Below, piece by piece: positions 51,618 to 60,886 of a DNA stretch of 64,000 bases. Origin of the DNA: CALLPQ01 sp964421675 (lineage in GTDB: Bacteria > Pseudomonadota > Alphaproteobacteria > Caulobacterales > Parvularculaceae); NCBI GenBank assembly GCA_964421675.1, contig CAYQXV010000006.1, forward strand, positions 1-64,000, written 5' to 3'. Each line of letters starts with the position of its first letter. Within the stretch, counting starts at the first letter, position 1. The translations under genes were made by a program, and so were the position numbers. Under the pieces are notes generated by a model that saw only the letters and a list, made by a program, of their open reading frames with translations, was not told the DNA's origin and ran no database searches.

Positions 51618-52844
51618 TTACATCCCAACCACGAACGAACAATTCGTTGTTCCCGAACCACCAACATTAAAAGTCGCCACGGTCTTCGCGCCGGGCACCT
51701 GATAGTCACCAGCCGTTCCAGTACATTGCTTGGCCGCGTCAAGCACCATACGCACCCCCGTCGCGCCCACAGGATGGCCGAGCCCAATGAGACCGCCAGA
51801 CGGATTTACAGGGAGCGTCCCATCAAATGCGACCACACCCTCTTCAATTGCCTTCCATGCCTGTCCCGGAGGCGAAATACCAAAATGTTCAATCGCCATA
51901 TATTCCGTGATGGAAAAGCAATCGTGGGTTTCAATCGCATCCAATTCGTTCACACCAGAAATGCCTGCACGCGCATAAGCATCAGTAATCGCCTTACGCG
52001 TCCAAGGAAAAATATAGTCACCGTTTTTGCTATCGGTAATTTTAGTTTGTAGCTTCATCGGCGCTGTGGTGTGCCCCCAACCCCGGATTTTCGCAAACGA
52101 GTCTAACGCAACGCCGTTCTTTGTTGCATAGGTCTTTGCGCGTTCAGCAGTCGCCAGAAATACAACAGCGGCGCCATCAGTAATTTGCGCGCAATCTTGC
52201 CGGCGCATCCAGCCCTCTACAACCGGGTTTGCCTCATCATTTGCGGTAAAGCTATCATCGCTAAAGGTCCAACTTTTGGTTTGTGCGTTGAGATTGCGCT
52301 TAGCATTTGTAAAATTTTTCTGCGATATCGCCATTAGGTGATCATAAGAAAGACCGTAACGGTGATCATATTCTTGCGCCAAATCTGAAAACATTGCCGG
52401 CCATACATAAGACGCATCCTCTGCTTCCTGGCCTTTAAAGCTTGCAGCCCCAAGGTGATCGGCGGCGATGTGTCCGGCGACATTGCGCATAAACTCAATA
52501 CCGACCACACAGGCAAGATCATATCGCCCGCTCTCAAGATCGCTCATCGCTGCAAGAAGAGCAAGCGAGCCGGAAGCACATGCGCCTTCATGCCGGGTTG
52601 CAGGCATACCCGCCAGCGCAGGATCGACATGTCCGAAAAAACCGCCGAGCTGGCCTTGACCCGTAAACAGCTCACCAACAAAATTGCCAATATGGCCGAC
52701 CTCTAGGTCAGATGGGTTAAGTTTAGTTTTTGTTAACCCGCCCTGCACTGTCTCAGCAAACAAATCGAAAATAGTACGATTTTCGCGCGCCCAATGGGTC
52801 GCAAAATCCGTTTGATATCCCCCAATAATATATATGTCCTGCAT
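51618..52844 (-). CDS. Thiolase-family acyltransferase (SCP2-thiolase type)
   Basis: 408-aa thiolase. The nucleophilic Cys89 lies in HEGACASGSLALLAA; the catalytic His in GLIGLGHPVGATG; NPSGG precedes it. The end reads FNVGGSGTTNCSFVVGM. The sequence GQGQLGGFFGHVDP and the WGHTTAPM region suggest the SCP2-thiolase-like group that cleaves or forms 3-ketoacyl-CoA, not the classical FadA or PhaA. Start ATG 52844. It is divergent from the hybrid kinase and coupled to the downstream DUF1295 gene, so the two may act on one lipid or steroid-like substrate (inference). Confidence 0.85.
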   Translation of the reverse strand: MQDIYIIGGYQTDFATHWARENRTIFDLFAETVQGGLTKTKLNPSDLEVGHIGNFVGELFTGQGQLGGFFGHVDPALAGMPATRHEGACASGSLALLAAMSDLESGRYDLACVVGIEFMRNVAGHIAADHLGAASFKGQEAEDASYVWPAMFSDLAQEYDHRYGLSYDHLMAISQKNFTNAKRNLNAQTKSWTFSDDSFTANDEANPVVEGWMRRQDCAQITDGAAVVFLATAERAKTYATKNGVALDSFAKIRGWGHTTAPMKLQTKITDSKNGDYIFPWTRKAITDAYARAGISGVNELDAIETHDCFSITEYMAIEHFGISPPGQAWKAIEEGVVAFDGTLPVNPSGGLIGLGHPVGATGVRMVLDAAKQCTGTAGDYQVPGAKTVATFNVGGSGTTNCSFVVGM

Positions 52845-52925
52845 CAATGTTCACGGTCCCGTGTTAGTTCTAGTGGCGAATTTCACCTGTTAATTATCCG
52901 CATCTATAGAAAAGGTACCCACTTT

Positions 52926-52976
52926 TTAACCATACCTTCAAGTCTCATCACTAATGTTCGACCAAGGTATGGTTAA
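52926..52976. promoter_or_regulatory. 13-bp perfect inverted repeat between thiolase and hybrid kinase genes
   Basis: Arms TTAACCATACCTT (52926-52938) and AAGGTATGGTTAA (52964-52976) are perfect complements, 25 bp apart, and end 21 bp before the kinase ATG. Arm centres are 38 bp apart, so each arm may be a half-site or a full operator for a dimer. The AT-rich flank has no U tract consistent with a terminator. It may control both divergent genes. Confidence 0.55.
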
Positions 52977-52997
52977 TGAGATGATAGGCAGGGATCC

Positions 52998-55052
52998 ATG
53001 ACACAAAGCGATAGTAATTTTGCGCCCGATGTTTTGCAACTCGCAATTGAAAGTGCAAATGTTGGTCTATGGGACTATGACTTAATAAGTAAACAGGTTT
53101 TATGGTCCCCAAGAATGTACGATATTGTTGGGATTGCTCAAGGCACTCCATTACATATTGATTCACTATACGCCATTATGCACCCTGATGATACCGATAG
53201 GGTACTGGGATCGATTAACCGCGCCCTGGAGCAGAAAAACGAATATTGCATTGAGTATCGAATTATTAGGCCCGACAATGGCGAAATAATCTGGGGACAA
53301 TTTACCGGACGCGCAGTCTTTAATGATAAAAATGAGCCCATCCGTATGCTCGGCGCTGGGATTGACATCACTAAAATAAAAAATGCCGAAGCGCTTGCCG
53401 AAGCTGCAGATCAAGCCAAGTCCCAATTTCTGGCAAATATGAGCCATGAGATTCGAACACCAATGAATGGCGTAATGGGCATGGCTGAACTACTCGCCGC
53501 CACACAACTTACCCCCAAGCAGAAAAATTTCGCCGACATTATCGTCAAGTCAGGAAACTCACTACTAACCATCATTAATGACATTCTTGATTTTTCAAAA
53601 ATCGATGCTGGCGAAATGACAATTCATCCGGAATCTTTTGATCTCGTGGATGCGATTGAAGATGTTGCTATTCTCGTTTCAGCCAAGGCTGCTGAGAAAG
53701 AAGTGGAACTCGCTGTTCGTTATGCTCCCACACTGCCGCGGATGTTGGTTGGTGACCCAGGGCGTATCAGACAAGTCGTTTCAAACCTGTTGAGTAATGC
53801 TGTCAAATTTACCGAAAAAGGCCATGTGCTCGTATCGGTAAGCGGCGCTGTCGAACCGGACTCTGAACAAAGCACACCGCAAAATGACATAGCAAAATTG
53901 AAGTTTTGCGTTGAGGATACTGGCGTTGGCATTCCGGACGAACGAATCAACACGATTTTTGATAAATTTACGCAGCTCGACAACTCGGCCACGCGCGCTC
54001 ATGAGGGCACCGGACTGGGACTTTCAATTTGTAAATCCCTTATCGAGTTAATGGACGGAAAAATTGGTCTTGAAAGTACGCCCAATGAAGGATCAACCTT
54101 TTGGTTTGAAATCGATCTACCCGTCAGCAGTGAGAATAAAAAAGAAAAGCCGATCCCGACGGATGTTACCGGCGCGCATATTTTGATAATCGACGATAAT
54201 GAAGTCAATCGGACTATTCTCGAAGAGCAAACCACAGCATGGAATTTCATCTCTAAATCCGCATCAACCGGTGAAGCTGGTCTGGAACTATTGAGATCCG
54301 CACCAACATTTGGCACACCTTTTGACGCCGTCATACTGGATTACCAGATGCCAGAATTAAATGGCTTAGAGGTTGCAAAACGCATTCGCGAAAATCCAAA
54401 TACAGGCAATACACCAATCATTATGTTGACGTCCGTTGACGAAGCAAGCTCGTCTAATCAATTGCGACAGCTCAATGTTGCCGGTCACCTGATTAAACCC
54501 GCGAAAGCCTCTCTACTCCTCGAAACGCTGATTGAGGCTCTCCAAAAACCAATGAAAATTGATAGTAAACCAAACTCATCGTCTGCCGATTTATCATCCA
54601 TCGATACTGGTCACCGCGAAATTTTCGCCCCCACAAAACAAACCACACAACCCGATGGTCTGGACATTCTTATTGCGGAAGACAATGACATTAATAGGAT
54701 CGTGTATCAGCAAATTTTAGATAGAACTGATTATAGGTACAAATTTGCATTTAATGGACGCAAGGCTGTAGATTTATACAAAGACGAAACGCCAAAAATA
54801 ATTTTGATGGATGTTTCGATGCCTGTCTTAAATGGATTAGAAGCGACTAAGGAAATTCGCGAAATCAATTTGCAAAACAATACCCACACTCCAATTATCG
54901 GCGTGACGGCACATGCAATGTCAGGCGATATGGAAAAGTGCATTGATGCCGGCATGGATGATTATTTACCTAAACCAATATCGCCAAACCGCTTGATGGA
55001 AAAAGTGGAAGAATGGTTGGGTCAAACCGAAAAAAATAGGGCTGCTTCATAA
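52998..55052 (+). CDS. Soluble PAS hybrid histidine kinase with two receiver domains
   Basis: Signalling kinase of 684 aa without transmembrane segments. Order: PAS (about 10-130: NVGLWDYDLISKQVLWSPRM, then YRIIRPDNGEIIWGQ), HisKA with phosphorylated His150 (SHEIRTPMNG), HATPase with N box VSNLLSNAVKFTEKG, G1 DTGVGIPD and G2 EGTGLGLSI, receiver 1 with Asp448 (VILDYQMPELNG) and receiver 2 with Asp605 (ILMDVSMPVLNGLEA). Receiver 1 ends LIKPAKAS and receiver 2 YLPKPIS. No Hpt or output regulator is nearby. Its own ligand is unknown. A 13-bp inverted repeat precedes it. Confidence 0.93.
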   Translation: MTQSDSNFAPDVLQLAIESANVGLWDYDLISKQVLWSPRMYDIVGIAQGTPLHIDSLYAIMHPDDTDRVLGSINRALEQKNEYCIEYRIIRPDNGEIIWGQFTGRAVFNDKNEPIRMLGAGIDITKIKNAEALAEAADQAKSQFLANMSHEIRTPMNGVMGMAELLAATQLTPKQKNFADIIVKSGNSLLTIINDILDFSKIDAGEMTIHPESFDLVDAIEDVAILVSAKAAEKEVELAVRYAPTLPRMLVGDPGRIRQVVSNLLSNAVKFTEKGHVLVSVSGAVEPDSEQSTPQNDIAKLKFCVEDTGVGIPDERINTIFDKFTQLDNSATRAHEGTGLGLSICKSLIELMDGKIGLESTPNEGSTFWFEIDLPVSSENKKEKPIPTDVTGAHILIIDDNEVNRTILEEQTTAWNFISKSASTGEAGLELLRSAPTFGTPFDAVILDYQMPELNGLEVAKRIRENPNTGNTPIIMLTSVDEASSSNQLRQLNVAGHLIKPAKASLLLETLIEALQKPMKIDSKPNSSSADLSSIDTGHREIFAPTKQTTQPDGLDILIAEDNDINRIVYQQILDRTDYRYKFAFNGRKAVDLYKDETPKIILMDVSMPVLNGLEATKEIREINLQNNTHTPIIGVTAHAMSGDMEKCIDAGMDDYLPKPISPNRLMEKVEEWLGQTEKNRAAS

Positions 55053-55171
55053 GCGCTTTGCGTGCAAAGCCTATTTTGATTTGTTCGAGACAAACCATCT
55101 GCACCAGCACGGTTTATCGGTTTTTCGCCCATTCGTGATTTTTTGCAGCTTTTGAGAAATTTTAGAGTTTA

Positions 55172-55205
55172 TTTGGGCCTATTTTGAAACCAAAATAGGC
55201 CCAAA
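55172..55205. promoter_or_regulatory. Perfect 15-bp hairpin upstream of putA
   Basis: Arms TTTGGGCCTATTTTG (55172-55186) and its exact complement (55191-55205) enclose an AAAC loop. It lies 119 bp past the kinase stop and 47 bp before the putA start. No U tract follows, so a simple intrinsic terminator is not clear. The arm core GCCTATTTTGA recurs directly at 55069-55079. It may be an operator, an RNA structure in the putA leader or a terminator of the kinase gene. Confidence 0.6.
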
Positions 55206-55252
55206 GACTATGTGAAACGGCCTACTCTTCTTCATAGCGCAAGGAGATTGGT

Positions 55253-58200
55253 GTGATCATGGTGACCCATAAGACCGAACTGGAAAACAGCTTTAAATAT
55301 CTATCAGACCTTTACGTAGCATCTGAAAGCGATTGCACGCGCCAGCTCGAAAAAACCGCGCGCCTTTCCCAGGCCGATCGAGACCAGATAACCAATATCG
55401 CCAAAGCACTGATCACCGACATTCGCACCGGCGATGCGCGCCCTAGCGCGGTCGATCAATTGCTAATGGAATATGAGCTCTCAAATGATGAAGGCGTTGC
55501 ACTAATGCGCCTGTCGGAGGCTCTGATCCGAACGCCAGATTTCGAAACTGCGCGGTTGTTAATCCGCGATAAAATCCACGACAAAAGCTGGTCGGACCAT
55601 ATCGGAATAAAGCGTTCGCCCATCGTCAATGCTGCAAGCTTAGGCCTATTACTCTCAAAATTATGGGTTTCGGCAAGCGGAGGAGAAATTGCGACGAATC
55701 CAATCGCAAAAATTGGAGACCGAGTAAAAGCAACGGCCGTTAAACAAGCCATGTCGCTCATCGGCGATCATTTTGTTCTTGGCGAGACGATCGAAGATGG
55801 CATGACCAAGGGGAAAAAATGGGTCAATAAAGGATATCGCTTTTCCTTTGATATGCTCGGTGAGGCAGCGCTTACACAATCGGATGCAGAAATTTATTTT
55901 GAAAAATATGTAAAGGCTGCCGAAGCGGTTGCCCTCTCATCGAAATCCAATAACACACAAAATAATATTTCAATCAAACTCTCCGCGCTGCATCCACGTT
56001 ATGAGTTCAATAATATTGCGGAGTGCATGCCAGCGCTTGTTGAAAAACTCCAGCACATTAGTGAAATTGCGCGCAAGGGCGAGTTTTCGATCACTATTGA
56101 TGCGGAAGAGGTCGACCGGCTTGAAGCTTCCTTACTCATATTCGAACAATTGATGCTGGCTGACACGGGACAAAATTGGAATGGCATGGGTATTGTCGTT
56201 CAAGCCTATCAAAAGCGCGCACCAGCCGTACTGGATAGGCTTATTCAGCTTGCCAAACAAACCAATAAACAAATCCCAATTCGATTGGTAAAAGGCGCAT
56301 ATTGGGATACTGAAATCAAACGTGCTCAAGAAATGGGCCTACCCGATTATCCAGTTTTCACACAAAAACATCACACTGACCTTAGCTATATAAGTTGCGC
56401 ACGTCAGCTCCTGGATGCTGGTGAATGTGTTTTTCCCAAATTTGCTACCCATAACGCCCATAGCGCTGCGGCAATTTTGCATATGGCGGGTAATTCGCGT
56501 GCGTTTGAATTTCAGCGGCTACACGGTATGGGCGAAGCGCTCCACGATATTTTGGTACAAAATCATTCAGCGCAGTGCCGGATTTACGCACCCATTGGCA
56601 GACACAAAGAACTATTGCCTTATCTCGTCCGCCGTCTTTTAGAGAACGGTGCCAATAGCTCATTTGTCAATCAGCTCATGGATTCTACATTAGACATAGA
56701 CAGTCTCGTCGTTGATCCCATTTCCCTAACTGAACAGAGCGCGAATTCTTCACACAGACCGATAAAAGCGCCGCGTGATCATCTAACCGAGGGGCGTTTA
56801 GCCGCCAGCGGCTTAGATTGGACCCAATCCGATATTTCAACATCACTGGAAGAAATGGCTGTATCCCAATCCCAGATACACGCTTCTTGCTTGGTTGACG
56901 GCGAAGCGCAGGGCGGCGCAGCCACGGACATTCGAAACCCGAATAATAATACAGATATTGTTGGTACGGCGAAAGTTTGTAACGAGGCACTGGTTGATCA
57001 AGCTGTCGGTTCAGCGGCAAAATCTTCATGGATCTCATCGAGCACGCCGGATCAGAGGGCACACATTTTAGAACAAGCCGCCGACATGCTTGAATCCGGC
57101 CAAGATAGGTTCATTCATCTTTGTGTGGCAGAGGCCGGAAAATCCTTACCCGATGCTATCGCCGAGATAAGAGAAGCGGTCGATTTTTTACGATATTATG
57201 CCATCGAGGCGAGAAAAAGCCCTACGACACGCGGTCCGCTGGGCGTTGTTGCGTGCATCTCGCCCTGGAACTTTCCGCTCGCTATCTTTTTAGGCCAAGT
57301 TTCCGCATCGCTCAGCGCGGGAAATAGCGTTGTTGCCAAGCCCGCCGAACAAACCCCTCTCATTGCGTTTGCAGCGATAGAACTTTTACATAGTGCGGGT
57401 GTACCTAAAGATGCCTTGCAATTATTGATTGGGCCCGGACACACGATTGGCGATAGCCTCATTCGCCACCCACAGATTAGCGGCGTTTGCTTTACAGGTT
57501 CGACCGCGACGGCAAAAAAAATTCAATCTGCCCTACATTCCACGGGCCGCGCATCGACACCCCTGATTGCAGAAACTGGCGGCATTAACGCCATGGTTGT
57601 TGATTCAACCGCATTGCTTGAACAGGCGGTCACGGACGTTGTGTCATCAGCCTTTCAAAGTGCCGGTCAACGTTGTTCTGCTACCCGCTTGGTCTGTGTG
57701 CAAAGTGATATTGCAGATGACTTCAAGAAAATGCTTCGCGGTGCTATTGATATGTTGCGCCTTGGAGATAGTCGCTATCTGTCTACTGATGTTGGGCCGG
57801 TTATCGACCAGCAATCGTTTGACACGATAACCAGCTATATCGAGCAACAAAAAACCAACTGGAACATCGTTGCGCAAAAGAAATTGACGAGCAGCGCACC
57901 AAATGGATTTTTTATTCCGCCGACGGTTTTTGAAATTGATTCTATTGACCAAATGAAACGTGAGGTTTTCGGTCCGGTCCTGCATTTATGTCAATTTGAC
58001 GCTAAGAAAATTGACAGCGTCATTCGCGACATTAACGAGTTAGGCTACGGCTTAACAATGGGCCTACATACGCGGTTGGATTCTCGCATTGAGGTCGTGC
58101 GCAAAAGTGCCAAGGTCGGCAATCTCTACATTAATCGAAACCAGATTGGCGCCGTTGTTGGGGTGCAACCATTTGGCGGGGAAGGCTTGTCAGGCACAGG

Positions 58201-58924
58201 CCCCAAAGCTGGGGGGCCGTTATATCTACCGCGATTAACGAGGGAGCGCTCAGAACGTAACTCAAATCTACAGTGGAGTAGCCCCGCAAATTCTGATCCT
58301 TCTCAAACTAGCTTACCATTTGCCGCGCAATTAGAGGACAGTATTTCAGCGCAAAAAAAATGGGAAACAGAGTTTGATGTTAGTCAACGGATCAGTATGG
58401 CCAATTCTTTTTGGCCCGCCTCAAAGCTTACAATCAATGATGCAACAAATGCCGTATATCCGGACGGCCTAACCTTGCCCGGCCCTACAGGGGAAGATAA
58501 TCGATATTATTTATACCCTAGAGGGGTGTTGTTAGCGCTCTTTGATGATGACACAGATCCTGCCGTTCTTTCAAAAGCGCTGGCGGCGGGCAATACCATA
58601 ATAGCTGCGTATGCCAAAGACGGCCTCGGTGCCCTAAATCAATATGTGCAAAACGCTGCCAGGAGCACACTGCCGAGTGGGTGCATACAACTTTGCCCGC
58701 TCAGCCATATTACCGCGCTGGAAAATATTCCTAGCGAGATCTCCGGGATAATCTGCGACGATATCGATCCGCATATTTCAACGCTAATCGAGATGAACAG
58801 CACGATACTGCCGCAGCTAACATCGTCTGATTCATTTCATCGGTTTTTTGTCGAGCGCGTCGTCTCTATCGACATGACGGCGGCGGGCGGCAACGCGGAA
58901 CTGCTTAGCTCCGGCCAGGCATAA
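55253..58924 (+). CDS. putA: Bifunctional proline dehydrogenase / glutamate-semialdehyde dehydrogenase
   Basis: Oxidises proline to glutamate in two steps. The FAD-dependent proline dehydrogenase barrel shows RLVKGAYWDTEIKRAQEMGL near residue 343. The aldehyde dehydrogenase has SPWNFPLAIFLGQ, the general base Glu774 (AETGGINAM) and catalytic Cys808 (SAGQRCSATRL). About 190 further residues form the C-terminal ALDH-like domain. The N terminus lacks the ribbon-helix-helix DNA-binding domain of the trifunctional E. coli protein. Length 1223 aa. Start GTG 55253 has AAGGAG at good distance; ATG 55259 is the alternative. Another factor must regulate the gene. Confidence 0.95.
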   Translation: MIMVTHKTELENSFKYLSDLYVASESDCTRQLEKTARLSQADRDQITNIAKALITDIRTGDARPSAVDQLLMEYELSNDEGVALMRLSEALIRTPDFETARLLIRDKIHDKSWSDHIGIKRSPIVNAASLGLLLSKLWVSASGGEIATNPIAKIGDRVKATAVKQAMSLIGDHFVLGETIEDGMTKGKKWVNKGYRFSFDMLGEAALTQSDAEIYFEKYVKAAEAVALSSKSNNTQNNISIKLSALHPRYEFNNIAECMPALVEKLQHISEIARKGEFSITIDAEEVDRLEASLLIFEQLMLADTGQNWNGMGIVVQAYQKRAPAVLDRLIQLAKQTNKQIPIRLVKGAYWDTEIKRAQEMGLPDYPVFTQKHHTDLSYISCARQLLDAGECVFPKFATHNAHSAAAILHMAGNSRAFEFQRLHGMGEALHDILVQNHSAQCRIYAPIGRHKELLPYLVRRLLENGANSSFVNQLMDSTLDIDSLVVDPISLTEQSANSSHRPIKAPRDHLTEGRLAASGLDWTQSDISTSLEEMAVSQSQIHASCLVDGEAQGGAATDIRNPNNNTDIVGTAKVCNEALVDQAVGSAAKSSWISSSTPDQRAHILEQAADMLESGQDRFIHLCVAEAGKSLPDAIAEIREAVDFLRYYAIEARKSPTTRGPLGVVACISPWNFPLAIFLGQVSASLSAGNSVVAKPAEQTPLIAFAAIELLHSAGVPKDALQLLIGPGHTIGDSLIRHPQISGVCFTGSTATAKKIQSALHSTGRASTPLIAETGGINAMVVDSTALLEQAVTDVVSSAFQSAGQRCSATRLVCVQSDIADDFKKMLRGAIDMLRLGDSRYLSTDVGPVIDQQSFDTITSYIEQQKTNWNIVAQKKLTSSAPNGFFIPPTVFEIDSIDQMKREVFGPVLHLCQFDAKKIDSVIRDINELGYGLTMGLHTRLDSRIEVVRKSAKVGNLYINRNQIGAVVGVQPFGGEGLSGTGPKAGGPLYLPRLTRERSERNSNLQWSSPANSDPSQTSLPFAAQLEDSISAQKKWETEFDVSQRISMANSFWPASKLTINDATNAVYPDGLTLPGPTGEDNRYYLYPRGVLLALFDDDTDPAVLSKALAAGNTIIAAYAKDGLGALNQYVQNAARSTLPSGCIQLCPLSHITALENIPSEISGIICDDIDPHISTLIEMNSTILPQLTSSDSFHRFFVERVVSIDMTAAGGNAELLSSGQA

Positions 58925-58975
58925 CAACGAATAAGTGTGTCTTTCGCTGATGCGATTTTGTAGTCCGCTAGCAGG

Positions 58976-59611
58976 CTAAGATGAGATAATAGTTGAAATA
59001 TATTTTAACGCATCTTCTTGCGAAATCACTTCGGCATATTTGGCTTGCATGTCGAAAAGGTTTGCTTCGTGTGGACGTTCGTCGCGATCACCGACGGCGT
59101 CTCTGATCACCAGCGGAATAAACCCATGTTGGACAGCATCAACCGTCGTTGCCCGCACGCATCCGGACGTAGAGACGCCCGTAATAAGAAGGGTATCAAC
59201 ACCCGCTGCCGTGAGCGTTGAGGCGAGCGAAGTTCCAAAAAATGCCGAAGCATATTGCTTTGTAACAACTATCTCATTGCCTTTAGGCGCAACATTTTTT
59301 GGGAATGCACCGAGAGCATTACCTTTTTCGAAGTTTTTTAGAGCGCCAACTTTTTTAAAGAAAACACCGCCATCTGTTCCCCCCGGTGTAAATTCAACAT
59401 TCGTGAAAATGATGGGGAGATTGGCAGAACGCGCCGCATTCAGAATTTTTTCAGCACTCTCCAAGGCTTTTTCAACACCTGCATAAAGCGGGCTGGTTGG
59501 ATTCAGATAAGCGTCAACGAAATCAATGATAACAAGTGCTGGCTTTTTACCGGGGGTCAAAGAGTTGCCGAACCCAGCCGCTGCATAATCTTCATCAAGA
59601 TTTTTTGACAT
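58976..59611 (-). CDS. Isochorismatase-fold cysteine hydrolase (N-carbamoylsarcosine amidase-like)
   Basis: 211-aa hydrolase with catalytic triad Asp30 (VIIDFVDAYLN), Lys118 (VVTKQYASAFFGT) and Cys151 (ITGVSTSGCVRATT). The length, the N-terminal extension and SAFFGTSL resemble N-carbamoylsarcosine amidases and related amide hydrolases. It is the last gene of the leftward cluster with hydantoinase-B, CoA-transferase, REDY and SDR genes, and starts 15 bp after the SDR stop. Probable role: hydrolysis of a carbamoyl or amide intermediate (inference). Confidence 0.85.
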   Translation of the reverse strand: MSKNLDEDYAAAGFGNSLTPGKKPALVIIDFVDAYLNPTSPLYAGVEKALESAEKILNAARSANLPIIFTNVEFTPGGTDGGVFFKKVGALKNFEKGNALGAFPKNVAPKGNEIVVTKQYASAFFGTSLASTLTAAGVDTLLITGVSTSGCVRATTVDAVQHGFIPLVIRDAVGDRDERPHEANLFDMQAKYAEVISQEDALKYISTIISS

Positions 59612-59626
59612 TTAAAGAATCCAATC

Positions 59627-60463
59627 TTAATGGGGCTCTTCGCCGCCGGAAACATTCATGCTCTCGCCGGTGATATAGTGCGATTCATCTGAACATAAAA
59701 ATGCAACTGCATTGGCCGTGTCTTCAGGTAAGCCAGGGCGGCCCATGGGAATACGCTTGCACATATTTTCCATATATTCCTCTTTAGAGGCAGCGCCGGA
59801 GACTTTCCAGGAATATTCATTTTGCCAAGCGCCAAGCCCGGTTGTGACATGATTTGGGCAGACATTATTAACAGTGATGTTATGGGGACCAAGTTCAATA
59901 GAGGCCGATCGCGCTAATCCTACTAAGCCATGTTTCGATGAGGTATAGGCCTGCGCATGAGCAAATCCTGACTTTGCCGCTTGGCTGGCAATATTGATAA
60001 TGCGCCCGCCTTTGCCTTGGTCGATCATTTGTGCGGCGGCGGCCTGTAGACCAAAAAACGCGCCTGTAAGATTGACATCAATCACAGCGCGCCAATCTTC
60101 TTCGCTCACTTCTAAAAGGGGCATAAACAAATATCCGATACCGGCATTGTTTACCCAAATATCGAGACTTCCCAATTTTTCGTGTGCACACTCTGCGAGC
60201 GCTTTCATATCTTGCTTTGATCGTACATCAGCAGAAAAGGTTTCACACTTAACACCCAGCGCCTCAATGTCGTGGGCGATGGCTTTCATCTCGTCAACTT
60301 CGCCAATATGCTCGGCGGGGGTACTTTCATCTCGACTAGCCCCGAGATCGGAGATGACAATATTGGCGCCTTCGCGCGCAAGCTTGAGTGCGATGGCTTC
60401 GCCAAGCCCCTTGCGGCGCCCGGACCCGGTAATGACCGCAGTTTTTCCAGTTAAACGTGCCAT
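59627..60463 (-). CDS. Short-chain dehydrogenase/reductase
   Basis: 278-aa cytoplasmic SDR. Cofactor loop TGSGRRKGLGEAIALKLARE has a three-residue insertion relative to the classical TGxxxGIG. Asp in ISDLGAS at the end of strand 2 suggests NAD. Further marks are NNAGIG, the catalytic Ser in INIASQAAK and Tyr-Lys in AYTSSKHG. The C-terminal end reads ITGESMNVSGGEEPH. It lies 3 bp after the REDY gene stop and 15 bp before the hydrolase gene, so all three are one transcript. Substrate unknown. Confidence 0.9.
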   Translation of the reverse strand: MARLTGKTAVITGSGRRKGLGEAIALKLAREGANIVISDLGASRDESTPAEHIGEVDEMKAIAHDIEALGVKCETFSADVRSKQDMKALAECAHEKLGSLDIWVNNAGIGYLFMPLLEVSEEDWRAVIDVNLTGAFFGLQAAAAQMIDQGKGGRIINIASQAAKSGFAHAQAYTSSKHGLVGLARSASIELGPHNITVNNVCPNHVTTGLGAWQNEYSWKVSGAASKEEYMENMCKRIPMGRPGLPEDTANAVAFLCSDESHYITGESMNVSGGEEPH

Positions 60464-60466
60464 CCC

Positions 60467-60778
60467 TTAAAGCCTTTCAGATAGTAAGAAAATCACATCA
60501 TCTGTGAATTTTTGAAACTCACTCGCGACTTTTTGCATTGTATCGGTACCAATATCCGACATGAACTGGTCCATATCATTTACATCGATAACTTCAAAAT
60601 ATTGATAGGGAGGCTTAGTATCAGCGCCAAACACCTCGCCAATAGAATAGGCCGAAAATTGATCAACGGATTTTAATCCATTGACCGTTGGCAAATCGAC
60701 AGAACGTGCCCAAGCAACATAGTCATCCTTGGAAACATCATTTTTCAAATTAAATAGCGCCAGTAAAGTTTTGGCCAT
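60467..60778 (-). CDS. REDY-domain (RedY/HapK-like) small protein
   Basis: 103-aa protein matching the REDY pattern: LLALFNLKNDVSKDDYVAWA, RSVDLPTVNGLKSVDQF, YQYFEVIDVNDMDQFMSD and TMQKVASEFQKF. The fold is a dimeric ferredoxin-like alpha-beta barrel. The family name comes from RedY of prodigiosin biosynthesis; RedY/HapK proteins also appear in catabolic clusters, where their reaction is unclear. ATG 60778 follows AAGGTG; a GTG two codons earlier is possible. It lies directly before the SDR gene and 109 bp after the CoA-transferase gene. Confidence 0.8.
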   Translation of the reverse strand: MAKTLLALFNLKNDVSKDDYVAWARSVDLPTVNGLKSVDQFSAYSIGEVFGADTKPPYQYFEVIDVNDMDQFMSDIGTDTMQKVASEFQKFTDDVIFLLSERL

Positions 60779-60886
60779 GCTCACACCTTTTTAATTTAGA
60801 GAATTTTCAACTTATGCAAAATACTGGCGAAGGTTTGAGCCAAAAGTGACAAACGCCAACTCCGCTTGCCCGTATTATGCATGATC

